From: Clostridia bacterium
GTDB lineage: Bacteria > Bacillota_A > Clostridia > Oscillospirales > CAG-272
Direction: 5' to 3'
Assembly: GCA_017652965.1 (NCBI GenBank)
Contig: JAGBZZ010000358.1
Location: forward strand, 1-12,844
Length of the DNA: 12,844 nucleotides
This document shows positions 1 to 6,717 of the stretch, piece after piece (position 1 is the first letter of the stretch; every line of letters starts with the position of its first letter). The notes under the pieces were generated by a model. That model was not told the origin of the DNA, ran no database searches, and saw only the letters and a program-made list of their open reading frames with translations. Both the position numbers and the translations under genes were made by a program.

Positions 1-2238
1 CTTGTGGTTGGCGACGTGATCATCCTGGAGGCGGGCGACGCCGTGCCTGCCGATGCACGTCTTTTGGAGTGTGCCTCGCTGAAGTGTGAGGAGGCCGCCC
101 TGACCGGGGAATCCGTGCCGGTAGAAAAGACGGTGGACGCGATCGCCGAGTCTGCCGACGGCCGCATGACCCCGCTTGGCGACCGCAAGAACATGGTGTA
201 TATGGGCTCCACCGCCGTATACGGCCGCGCCAAGGCGGTCATCACCGGCACGGGTATGGAGACCGAGATGGGTAAGATCGCCGGGGCGCTTGCCGATGCC
301 GGGGAGGAAAAGACCCCCCTGCAGCTGAAGCTTGCCCAGCTTTCGCGCATTCTGACCTACATCGTGCTTGGCATCTGCGGCTTTATCTTTGCCTTCCAGC
401 TGATCGCAGGTGGCAGCTTTACGCTGGATGCCATCTTAGATACCTTTATCATTGCCGTCAGCCTTGCCGTGGCCGCGATCCCCGAGGGGCTTGCCGCCGT
501 GGTGACCATCGAGCTTTCGATCGGGGTGACGAGAATGTCCAAAAAGGGCGCTGTCATCCGTAAGATGTCGGCCGTGGAGACGCTTGGCTGTACCGAGATC
601 ATCTGCTCGGATAAGACCGGTACCCTGACCCAGAACAAGATGACGGTCGTGGAGACCGCCTGCACGAAGGACGATGCGCTCCTTGCCCGCGCCATGGCGC
701 TTTGCAGCGATGCCAAGCCCGGCGAGGACGGCCAGGCCGTCGGTGAGCCGACCGAGTGCGCGCTTGTCAACTTTGCCGCCAAGGCAGGCCCCGACAAGAC
801 CGCCCTGGATGCCGAAAGCCCCCGCATCGGGGAGATCCCCTTTGACTCTGACCGCAAGATGATGACCACCGTGTGCCGCACGACCGACGGGGCGCTCATC
901 CAGTATACCAAGGGCGCACCCGACGAGATCCTGGCTCGCTCTGCCTTTATCGATGAGGGGGAGGGCGCCCGCCCGATGACCGAGGCCGACCGCGAGGCCA
1001 TCCTTGCGGCAAACAAGGGTATGGCAGACCGCGCCCTGCGCGTGCTGGCCGCCGCCTATAAGCGCCACGATGCCGAGCCCGCCGTCTACTCCTCCGAGGC
1101 GATGGAGTGCGAGCTTGTCTTCTGCGGTCTTACCGGTATGATCGACCCTGTCCGCCCTGAGGTCAAGGCGGCGATCGAGGAGTGCCGCACCGCCGGCATC
1201 CGCCCGATCATGATCACGGGTGACCACAAGGATACCGCCGTGGCCATCGCCACCGAGCTTGGCATTATCTCGTCGGCCGAGGAGGCCATCACGGGTGCCG
1301 AGCTGAACGAGATCCCGGATGAGGAGTTTGCCGAGGGTGTGACCAAGTATTCGGTCTATGCCCGTGTCCAGCCCGAGCATAAGCTGCGCATCGTGCGTGC
1401 CTGGCGTGCCAAGGACAAGGTGACCGCCATGACGGGTGACGGCGTGAACGACGCCCCCTCCATCAAGGGGGCCGATATCGGTGTCGGTATGGGTATCACG
1501 GGTACTGACGTGACCAAGAACGTGGCCGACATGATCCTGGCTGACGATAACTTTGCCACCATCGTGGGGGCGGCCGAGGAAGGGCGCCGCATCTATGACA
1601 ACATCCGCCGCGCCATCCGCTTCCTGCTTTCCTCCAACCTTGCCGAGGTCGTGGGTATCTTCATCTTCACCATTCTCGGTCTTTTCATCGGCGATCTCGG
1701 CCCTGCCCTGCTTCTGCCGACCCACATCCTGTTTGTGAACCTGATCACCGACTCGCTGCCTGCCCGTGCCCTTGGTATGGAGGCGGCCGAGAAGAACATC
1801 ATGAACCGCCCGCCGAGAAAGAAAAACGAGGGCATTTTTGCAGGCGGCATGGCCTTTGACATTGCCTACGAGGGTGTTCTCATCGGTCTTCTGACTCTTG
1901 CCGCATATCTTATCGGGCATTACCTGCATCCCGCCGGCGGGGACGGCACCACCATGGCCTTCCTGACCCTCTCGATGGCAGAGATCTTCCACTCCTACAA
2001 CATGCGCTCCGAGCGCGGCTCGCTCTTCTCTGTCAAGACGCACAACCTCTTCCTCTTCGGTGCGATGGCGCTGGCCTTTGTCCTGACGCTGGGTGTGATC
2101 TATATCCCCTTCTTCCAGAACGCCTTCAACTTCACGCCTGTGTCGCTTGGTGAGTACGCCATTGCCCTTGGCCTTGCCTTCTCTGTCCTGCCGATCGTGG
2201 AGCTTGTCAAGCTTGTACGCCGCAAGCTGGCGAAATAA
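1..2238 (+). CDS. Calcium-transporting P-type ATPase (type II, SERCA-like), 5'-truncated by window edge
   Basis: Membrane pump that probably exports Ca2+ at the cost of ATP. The reading frame is open at base 1, so the N-terminus (roughly the first hundred or so residues, including M1-M2) lies outside the window; the GTG at base 4 is not the real start. Numbering from that codon: actuator TGES at 34-37, M3 about 116-135, M4 with the PEGL motif (Glu161), phosphorylation motif DKTGTLT with Asp203, hinge TGDGVNDAP from 477, then six C-terminal membrane segments M5-M10. The residues matching the SERCA Ca2+ ligands are all present: Glu161 (M4), Asn545 and Glu548 (M5, SSNLAEV), Asn579, Thr582 and Asp583 (M6, NLITDSLP), and Glu660 (M8). 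This suggests two Ca2+ sites rather than the single site of PMCA-type pumps. That ion choice is inferred from family knowledge; Mn2+ or another cation is possible. The next gene starts 3 bases after the stop. Confidence 0.93.
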   Translation, partial: LVVGDVIILEAGDAVPADARLLECASLKCEEAALTGESVPVEKTVDAIAESADGRMTPLGDRKNMVYMGSTAVYGRAKAVITGTGMETEMGKIAGALADAGEEKTPLQLKLAQLSRILTYIVLGICGFIFAFQLIAGGSFTLDAILDTFIIAVSLAVAAIPEGLAAVVTIELSIGVTRMSKKGAVIRKMSAVETLGCTEIICSDKTGTLTQNKMTVVETACTKDDALLARAMALCSDAKPGEDGQAVGEPTECALVNFAAKAGPDKTALDAESPRIGEIPFDSDRKMMTTVCRTTDGALIQYTKGAPDEILARSAFIDEGEGARPMTEADREAILAANKGMADRALRVLAAAYKRHDAEPAVYSSEAMECELVFCGLTGMIDPVRPEVKAAIEECRTAGIRPIMITGDHKDTAVAIATELGIISSAEEAITGAELNEIPDEEFAEGVTKYSVYARVQPEHKLRIVRAWRAKDKVTAMTGDGVNDAPSIKGADIGVGMGITGTDVTKNVADMILADDNFATIVGAAEEGRRIYDNIRRAIRFLLSSNLAEVVGIFIFTILGLFIGDLGPALLLPTHILFVNLITDSLPARALGMEAAEKNIMNRPPRKKNEGIFAGGMAFDIAYEGVLIGLLTLAAYLIGHYLHPAGGDGTTMAFLTLSMAEIFHSYNMRSERGSLFSVKTHNLFLFGAMALAFVLTLGVIYIPFFQNAFNFTPVSLGEYAIALGLAFSVLPIVELVKLVRRKLAK

Positions 2239-2241
2239 GCC

Positions 2242-2814
2242 GTGAACGTTTACGATTTCGACAAGACCCTGTATCCGCGCGATTCCACGCTGGAGTTTTA
2301 CCTGGTATCTCTTCTGCGTCACCCCTCCTTTCTTCTCGATCTGCCGCGGGCGGCCGTAGCCTTTATCCGCTACCGCCGCGGGCGCATCTCCCTGCGGGAG
2401 CTGCGGGAGGCATCCCTTGCCTCCTTTGGCCGTATCAAGCGGTTAGATCGGGAGGTGGAGCGCTTCTGGCAGAAGCGCAAGCACCGCTTATTTGCCTACT
2501 ACCAAGAGATCCGCCGTCCCGACGACGTGGTGATCTCGGCCTCTCCCGAGTTTCTCCTTGCCCCGATCGCAAGAGAGGCAGGCTTCGGCAGGCTGATCGC
2601 CTCTCGCTTTGACCCGAAAAGCGGGAAATACGAGGGTGAGCGATGCTGGGGCGAGGGAAAGCCGCCGCGCTTTCTTGCGGAATTTCCCGAGGGGGGAATC
2701 GAGGCGTTTTACTCGGATTCTCTGTCCGACACTCCGATGGCCAGACTGGCCGAGCGTGCCTATCTTATTAAGAAGGGCGTGCCGGTGCCGTGGCCCGAGG
2801 AAGCTCTCCACTAA
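2242..2814 (+). CDS. HAD-superfamily (HAD-IB, SerB-like) phosphatase
   Basis: Probable cytosolic phosphohydrolase of 190 residues; the substrate is unknown. HAD motifs are visible in order: motif I DFDKTL with nucleophile Asp5 and acid/base Asp7, a helical cap (about 15-90), motif II SAS at 99-101, motif III Lys140 in GEGK, and motif IV SDSLSD with Asp159 and Asp163 for Mg2+ binding. The SAS motif and the helical cap between motifs I and II fit the HAD-IB group, which includes phosphoserine phosphatase, but the protein is not close enough to SerB by eye to assign that reaction. The GTG start is chosen because the DFD motif normally lies within the first ten residues. It has no clear Shine-Dalgarno sequence and begins 3 bases after the ATPase stop, so translation is probably coupled to the ATPase. 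A terminator follows directly. Confidence 0.85.
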   Translation: MNVYDFDKTLYPRDSTLEFYLVSLLRHPSFLLDLPRAAVAFIRYRRGRISLRELREASLASFGRIKRLDREVERFWQKRKHRLFAYYQEIRRPDDVVISASPEFLLAPIAREAGFGRLIASRFDPKSGKYEGERCWGEGKPPRFLAEFPEGGIEAFYSDSLSDTPMARLAERAYLIKKGVPVPWPEEALH

Positions 2815-2819
2815 CGTAT

Positions 2820-2855
2820 AAAGGGCGCTTGCCTTGGCAGGCGCCCCTTTCATTT
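2820..2855 (+). terminator. Rho-independent terminator after the ATPase-HAD operon
   Basis: Inverted repeat AAAGGGCGCTTGCC / GGCAGGCGCCCCTTT (2820-2850) with a CTTG-type tight loop, one bulged C and one G-T pair. The T-rich tail is short (CCCCTTTCATTT). It starts 5 bases after the HAD stop. The weak tail and the absence of an obvious promoter for the next gene suggest incomplete termination with read-through. Confidence 0.7.
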
Positions 2856-2867
2856 GAGGTGCAACCT

Positions 2868-3515
2868 ATGCCTACACTTTCCGCAAAACGGGTCGCGCTG
2901 GCCCTTCTCGGCAGTGCCATCCTTGCCTTTGGCCTTTGCCATATCCATGCCCATGCAGAGGTGACCGAGGGGGGCGTTTTGGGGCTTGTGCTTTTGCTTG
3001 AGCATCATTTTTCACTCTCGCCTGCGCTCACAAGCCTTGTGGCAACCGCCCTTTGCTATCTTTTCGGATGGCGGATGCTGGGGCGGGAGTTTCTTTGGTA
3101 TTCCGCCCTCTCGGCCGGTGGCTTTTCGCTGTTTTATGCCCTCTTTGATCTGATGCCCCCCATCCTTGCGGGGGTGGCCGCGCATCCCCTGCTTGCGGCC
3201 ACGGTCGGGGCGCTTTTTGTCGGGGTCGGGTGTGGGCTTTCTGTCCGTGCGGGGGGTGCCCCCTCGGGCGATGATGCGCTGGCCATGGCGCTTTCTGCCC
3301 GGTTTTCCCTGGATATCCGCCTTATCTATCTCTTCACGGATCTTACCGTCCTTGGCCTCTCACTGACCTATATCCCCGCCCGGCGCATCCTCTTTTCTCT
3401 TCTGACCGTGCTTCTCTCCGGGCAGATCGTGGGGCTTTTACAGAGGAAGCGAAAAAAAGAGACCGATGCACCGAAGAATTCGCCCTCCCCCATTGACGGG
3501 ACGCCCGATCTGTGA
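2868..3515 (+). CDS. YitT-family integral membrane protein, short form
   Basis: A 215-residue polytopic membrane protein of the YitT (DUF161) group; the molecular function of the family is poorly defined. About six hydrophobic segments are visible (approximately 7-27, 52-70, 74-95, 104-125, 147-165, 170-190). The family-like GGVLGL turn is at 35-40, a GxxF-like LGREF after the second segment, and a repeated GG-containing loop (GGAPSGDD, 129-136) precedes the second half. The protein ends in a basic, disordered tail (RKRKKE at 193-198) and lacks the soluble C-terminal DUF2179 domain found in full-length YitT proteins of about 280 residues. The ATG at 2868 is chosen over the upstream in-frame ATG at 2790 because GAGGT (2856-2860) lies 7 bases before it and the longer form would run through the terminator and the HAD gene. 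No promoter was recognised, so read-through from the HAD gene is likely. Confidence 0.75.
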   Translation: MPTLSAKRVALALLGSAILAFGLCHIHAHAEVTEGGVLGLVLLLEHHFSLSPALTSLVATALCYLFGWRMLGREFLWYSALSAGGFSLFYALFDLMPPILAGVAAHPLLAATVGALFVGVGCGLSVRAGGAPSGDDALAMALSARFSLDIRLIYLFTDLTVLGLSLTYIPARRILFSLLTVLLSGQIVGLLQRKRKKETDAPKNSPSPIDGTPDL

Positions 3516-3521
3516 TACTAT
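3493..3521 (+). promoter_or_regulatory. Sigma-A promoter for the GH28-like gene pair
   Basis: TTGACG (3493-3498), a 17-base spacer, then TACTAT (3516-3521) preceded by TGA, which forms an extended -10 element. The promoter overlaps the last codons and the stop codon of the YitT gene. The predicted transcript starts near 3528, about 37 bases before the GH28-like ATG. No convincing operator palindrome was seen in the leader. Confidence 0.75.
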
Positions 3522-3564
3522 GAAGTTACTGACTGATCACAATCTTTGAAAAAGGAGACCCCTT

Positions 3565-4914
3565 ATGTTTTCGGTTCTTGATTTCGGTGCCGTGGCAGAC
3601 GGCAAAACGCTTGCCAGGGAGGCCTTCCAGGCGGCCGTGGATGCCTGCCACGCCGCAGGCGGCGGCACTGTCACCGTCCCTGCCGGTACCTACCTGCTTG
3701 GCACGGTCGTGCTTCGCTCTCACGTGCATATTCGCTTGGAATCGGGGGCTACGATCCTCGGTTCGACCGATTTTGAGAATGACTATCTCCCCTATGAGGA
3801 GGTCACCCCGCCCTGCTATCAGGATATCTCGCACACCTATTTCGACCATTCACTGTTCGTCTGCAAGGGGTGCGAGGACATCGGCTTTTCGGGCGACGGG
3901 CGGATCGATATGCAGGGGGTCTGGCTGCCCGAGAAGATCTTTAAGCATGGCTTTGGCACCTACCGCACCGTCAAGGTCTTTGCCCTTTGCTCCTGCCGTG
4001 ACGTCACCTTCCGCGATCTTTCGGTCTTGCGCGCCACCGAGCTTTGCCTTTGGATGTACGACTGCGAGCACGTCCGTATCCACGGCCTGTATCTTGACGT
4101 CCTTGTGGACGGCATCTCGCCCGATGCCTGCCGCGACGTGGTGATCTCGGACTGTATCGTGAAGGCGGACGACGACGCCATCGTCTTAAAGGCCTCGCTT
4201 CCGCTGGGGCGCCGCATCCCCTGTGAGCATATCGCCATCTCCAACTGCATCGTCTCCTCTAACTCCAACGCCATCAAGATCGGCACCGAGACGAGCGCGG
4301 ATTTTCGCAACATCACGGTGACCGGCTGTGTCATCAAGGATACCCATATGGCGGGCATCACGGTGCAAAGCGTGGACGGTGCTAACGTTTCGGGCATTCT
4401 GTTTTCGGATATCACGATGGACAACGTTGCCGTCCCGATCTTTATCCGCCTTGGCAAGCGCCTGCGAGGGCCCGAGGGGACCGAGATCGGCTCGATCCGC
4501 GATGTGATGATCACAAACGTGTATGCCAGATTCCCGAAGCGGGAATATGCGACCACGCCCATCAGTCTGCCGGGTGAGCGGAACGCGGGTCTTACCAATA
4601 CCCCCTTTGAGTATCCTTCTATGATCGTGGGGATAAGCGACCGCCGCATTGAAAACGTGACCCTGCGGGACGTGCACCTTGTCACCTACGGCGGCCACAC
4701 ACTAACGGAGGCCATGCCCCTGCCGCTTCCCAACCGCGATGAGGCCTATCCGAACCCCAACATGTTCGGCCCGCGCAAGCTGATTCCGGTTTCGGGGCTG
4801 CTTGCCCGCCACGTGTCGGGGCTGAAGCTTTATCACGTCACACTGGAAACCCTGAATCCCGATGAGCGCCCCGTGCGCCTTATCGAGGATACCGACAATC
4901 TTCTGGAGGCTTAA
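3565..4914 (+). CDS. GH28-like right-handed beta-helix glycosidase (polygalacturonase-related), first copy
   Basis: A 449-residue pectin-type glycoside hydrolase candidate, probably acting in the cytosol on galacturonic acid-containing oligosaccharides (inferred). No signal peptide or membrane anchor is present: the protein starts directly with the beta-helix cap FSVLDFGAVADGKT. The cap of pectate-lyase-fold enzymes (about 1-65) is followed by repeated beta-helix coils. VDGISPD (181-187) aligns with the GH28 NTDGID region and ADDDAIVLK (201-209) with the DD motif. The expected GHG is replaced by a segment around NAIKIGTET (235-243), and the RIK motif is not visible; the region reads AGITVQSVDGAN. 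It is therefore a divergent GH28 member. The start is supported by AAAGGAG (3551-3557), 7 bases upstream. It is followed by a paralogue in the same operon. It could also act on rhamnogalacturonan or another uronide. Confidence 0.82.
   Translation: MFSVLDFGAVADGKTLAREAFQAAVDACHAAGGGTVTVPAGTYLLGTVVLRSHVHIRLESGATILGSTDFENDYLPYEEVTPPCYQDISHTYFDHSLFVCKGCEDIGFSGDGRIDMQGVWLPEKIFKHGFGTYRTVKVFALCSCRDVTFRDLSVLRATELCLWMYDCEHVRIHGLYLDVLVDGISPDACRDVVISDCIVKADDDAIVLKASLPLGRRIPCEHIAISNCIVSSNSNAIKIGTETSADFRNITVTGCVIKDTHMAGITVQSVDGANVSGILFSDITMDNVAVPIFIRLGKRLRGPEGTEIGSIRDVMITNVYARFPKREYATTPISLPGERNAGLTNTPFEYPSMIVGISDRRIENVTLRDVHLVTYGGHTLTEAMPLPLPNRDEAYPNPNMFGPRKLIPVSGLLARHVSGLKLYHVTLETLNPDERPVRLIEDTDNLLEA
4905..4909 (+). 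promoter_or_regulatory. Ribosome binding site of the second GH28-like gene, inside the first
   Basis: GGAGG lies within the last codons of the first copy, 6 bases before the ATG at 4916; the two genes are separated by one base after the TAA. This fixes the start at 4916 and rules out the in-frame upstream ATG at 4862. Translation of the two genes is likely coupled. Confidence 0.8.
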
Positions 4915-4915
4915 G

Positions 4916-6271
4916 ATGGCATACTTTTCAATTTTGGATTTCGGCGCCGTGGCCGACGGCAAGACGCTTGCCAGAGAGGCCTTTCAGGCAGCCGTGGATG
5001 CCTGCCACGCCGCAGGCGGCGGCACGGTGCTTGTCCCTGCGGGGCGGTACCTCCTCGGCACGGTCATCCTGCGCTCGCACGTGCACGTGCATCTGGAGGC
5101 GGGGGCGACCATCCTCGGCTCCTGCGATTTTGAGCGGGATTTCCTCCCCCGTGAGCCCTTCCCCTACCACGCAGACGACGCCTTTGGCGGTAAGTACCAG
5201 GATGACTCTCACACCTATTTTGACCACTCGCTGTTCGTAGCCAAGGAGTGCGAGGACATCGCCTTTACGGGTGACGGTAAGATCGATATGCAGGGGGTAT
5301 TTTCGGATACCGACCACGGCCAGTACTACCGCAATATCAAGATCTTTGCCTTCCGCTCCTGCCGGGACCTCGTCTTCCGCGATATTACCCTTCTGCGCGC
5401 GGCCGACCTTGCCCTGTGGCTGGTGGACTGCGAGCGTGTCCGCATTCATGCCCTTATGCTGGACGTGCTTGTGGATGGCATCTCGCCCGACGGCTGTCGC
5501 GACGTGGTGATCTCGGATTGCCTGATCAAGGCAGACGATGACGCCCTGGTGCTGAAGACCTCCTTCCCGCTTGGGCGGTTTGTCCACTCCCAAAACATCG
5601 CCATCCGCAACTGCGTGATCTCCTCAAATGCCTCGGCCATCAAGATCGGCACCGAGACCAACGGGGATTTCCATAACATCTCGATCAGCGGCTGCGTCAT
5701 CAAAAACGTCCGCCGTGCCGGCATCGCCATTGAAAGCGTGGACGGTGCCAACATCGCGGGGATCGTGATCTCGGGGGTCACCATGCACAACGTCGGCACG
5801 CCGCTGTACGTACGGCTTGGCGCCCGCATGCGCGCCCCCGAGGGGACGCCCGTCGGCTCGCTTCGTGACGTGATGATCACAAGCCTTTATGCCGATACCG
5901 TCATAGAGCCCTACAAGACCCCCTATCTCTATCTGCCGGGGCAGCAAAACATCGGCCCCTATTGCACCCCCTATGAGTATGCCTCCCAGCTGGAGGGCAT
6001 CGCCACAGCCCCCATTGAAAACCTCACCCTGCGGGACGTTACCCTTGTGACGGCAGGGGGCGAGAGCCCCGAGACCGCCCTTGCCTGGCCCCTGCCCGAG
6101 AAGGACAACGGCTATCCCGACGTCAACAAATACGCCTGGAACACCCCGTTGCCCGCCTCCTGCGTGATCGCGCGGCACATCCATGGGCTGCGGATGGAAA
6201 ACGTCACCCTGCGTACCAAGCGGCCGGATACCCGCCCCTTGATCCTGACCGACGACGTCACAGACGCATAA
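4916..6271 (+). CDS. GH28-like right-handed beta-helix glycosidase, second copy
   Basis: A 451-residue paralogue of the preceding gene, similar over its whole length, and also without a signal peptide. The cap SILDFGAVADGKT is nearly identical to that of copy one. VDGISPD (186-192) and ADDDALVLK (206-214) carry the putative catalytic aspartates. SASAIKIGTET-like residues (239-247) replace GHG, and AGIAIESVDGAN (268-279) sits where RIK would be expected. VRLGARMRAPEG (299-310) matches RLGKRLRGPEG in copy one, so an Arg-rich loop is shared by both. The copies differ most between the cap and the first aspartates, where this one has an extra PFPYHADDAFGG stretch (81-92), and in the C-terminal third. 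These loops could set different substrate preferences (inference). It is cotranscribed with copy one, and a terminator starts 6 bases after the stop. Confidence 0.82.
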   Translation: MAYFSILDFGAVADGKTLAREAFQAAVDACHAAGGGTVLVPAGRYLLGTVILRSHVHVHLEAGATILGSCDFERDFLPREPFPYHADDAFGGKYQDDSHTYFDHSLFVAKECEDIAFTGDGKIDMQGVFSDTDHGQYYRNIKIFAFRSCRDLVFRDITLLRAADLALWLVDCERVRIHALMLDVLVDGISPDGCRDVVISDCLIKADDDALVLKTSFPLGRFVHSQNIAIRNCVISSNASAIKIGTETNGDFHNISISGCVIKNVRRAGIAIESVDGANIAGIVISGVTMHNVGTPLYVRLGARMRAPEGTPVGSLRDVMITSLYADTVIEPYKTPYLYLPGQQNIGPYCTPYEYASQLEGIATAPIENLTLRDVTLVTAGGESPETALAWPLPEKDNGYPDVNKYAWNTPLPASCVIARHIHGLRMENVTLRTKRPDTRPLILTDDVTDA

Positions 6272-6276
6272 GAAAA

Positions 6277-6325
6277 GAGGAGACCCCGTTTTGCAAAAAA
6301 ATGGGAGTCTCCTCATTATTTTTTT
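6277..6325 (+). terminator. Rho-independent terminator after the GH28-like pair
   Basis: GAGGAGACCCC (6277-6287) pairs with GGGAGTCTCCTC (6303-6314) with one bulged A. The loop is A/T-rich and the tail is TTATTTTTTT (6316-6325). This insulates the following iron operon, whose -35 box starts only 11 bases later. Confidence 0.85.
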
Positions 6326-6335
6326 CAAAAACCCC

Positions 6336-6364
6336 TTGACAACCCGGAAAATTTTCGGTATACT
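6336..6364 (+). promoter_or_regulatory. Consensus sigma-A promoter of the feo operon
   Basis: TTGACA (6336-6341), a 17-base spacer and TATACT (6359-6364). The expected transcription start is near 6371, which is exactly where the first feo palindrome begins. A strong promoter with an operator on the start site fits repression when iron is plentiful. Confidence 0.88.
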
Positions 6365-6370
6365 ATCTTT

Positions 6371-6388
6371 GGTTAGCGCAGGCTAACC
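6371..6388. promoter_or_regulatory. Palindromic operator 1 of the feo operon, on the transcription start
   Basis: Perfect inverted repeat GGTTAGC-GCAG-GCTAACC (7-4-7). It begins 6 bases after the -10 box, so a bound repressor would block the start site. The half-site GGTTAG matches the half-site of DtxR/IdeR boxes, but the two halves are separated by 6 bases rather than 1. An iron-sensing DtxR-family repressor is the likely but unproven ligand. Confidence 0.85.
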
Positions 6389-6405
6389 AAGTTTTAAGCC
6401 TTCCG

Positions 6406-6421
6406 GTTAGCGGCCGCTAAC
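6406..6421. promoter_or_regulatory. Palindromic operator 2 of the feo operon, in the feoA leader
   Basis: Perfect 16-base palindrome GTTAGC-GGCC-GCTAAC. Its centre is 34 bases downstream of operator 1's centre, and it ends 9 bases before the feoA ribosome binding site. It carries the same six-base half-sites as operators 1 and 3 with a different core. In RNA it could also form a short hairpin just upstream of the Shine-Dalgarno sequence. Confidence 0.8.
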
Positions 6422-6443
6422 GGAGGATGCAAAGGAGAACACC

Positions 6444-6665
6444 ATGAAGACCCTGAAGGATGTGGCGATCGGACGGTCTGCCCACGTGGTAAAGGTGCAC
6501 GGCGAGGGGCCGATCAAGCGGCGCCTGATGGACATGGGGCTGACACGGGGTATCGAGGTCAAGGTGCGCAAGGTTGCGCCGCTTGGCGACCCGATCGAGG
6601 TCACGTTGCGAGGATATGAGCTTTCGATCCGCAAGGCGGATGCCGCGATGATCGAGGTGGAGTGA
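6444..6665 (+). CDS. feoA: FeoA, ferrous iron transport accessory protein
   Basis: A 73-residue cytosolic SH3-like domain protein that supports FeoB, probably by contacting its GTPase domain or helping complex assembly (family knowledge; the mechanism is not settled). Typical FeoA features are visible: an N-terminal LKDVAIGRSAHVVKV strand, the RRLMDMGLTRGIEVKV segment (26-41), which is the family hallmark, and the closing GYELSIRKADAAMIEV (57-72). The length is normal for a stand-alone FeoA. The start is supported by AAAGGAG (6431-6437) 6 bases upstream. It is the first gene of the operon, and feoB begins 52 bases after its stop, across a third copy of the operator palindrome. Confidence 0.95.
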   Translation: MKTLKDVAIGRSAHVVKVHGEGPIKRRLMDMGLTRGIEVKVRKVAPLGDPIEVTLRGYELSIRKADAAMIEVE

Positions 6666-6682
6666 TTTTTTTGTACCATACA

Positions 6683-6698
6683 GTTAGCATAGGCTAAC
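6683..6698. promoter_or_regulatory. Palindromic operator 3, between feoA and feoB
   Basis: Inverted repeat GTTAGC-ATAG-GCTAAC (6-4-6) in the 52-base gap, ending just before the feoB ribosome binding site. No good promoter was found in front of it; the best -10 candidate, TACCAT (6674-6679), has no matching -35. It may act as a roadblock, as an auxiliary looping site, or mark a weak internal promoter. Confidence 0.75.
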
Positions 6699-6702
6699 GT
6701 GA

Positions 6703-6710
6703 AAAGGAGG
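6703..6710 (+). promoter_or_regulatory. feoB: Strong ribosome binding site fixing a TTG start for feoB
   Basis: AAAGGAGG lies 7 bases upstream of TTG at 6718. The TTG codon begins MATKIALAGNPNSGKT, which puts the G1 loop at the usual FeoB position, so the rare start is well supported. Confidence 0.8.
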
Positions 6711-6717
6711 TGCCGCC

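Noticed and set aside
436..2322. Long open frame of 628 codons on the minus strand opposite the Ca2+ ATPase gene
   Set aside because: It lies antisense to a gene with unmistakable P-type ATPase motifs, and its translation is rich in His, Gly, Asp and Arg without domains. It is a shadow frame of GC-rich codon usage.
4862..4915. N-terminal extension of the second GH28-like protein to the ATG at 4862
   Set aside because: It would overlap the first copy by over 50 bases and add residues that copy one lacks. GGAGG at 4905-4909 points to the ATG at 4916.
6391..6443. Riboswitch or attenuator in the feoA leader
   Set aside because: The leader is only about 70 bases and its structure is explained by the operator palindromes. 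There is no T-run after the site 2 hairpin.
6427..6447. Six-codon leader peptide whose TGA overlaps the feoA ATG
   Set aside because: GGAGG sits directly against its ATG with no spacing, so it is not a usable ribosome binding site. The proper site at 6431-6437 serves feoA. Probably chance.
6674..6679. Possible internal feoB promoter (TACCAT)
   Set aside because: Only four of six bases match a -10 box, and no -35 element exists at 16-18 bases upstream.
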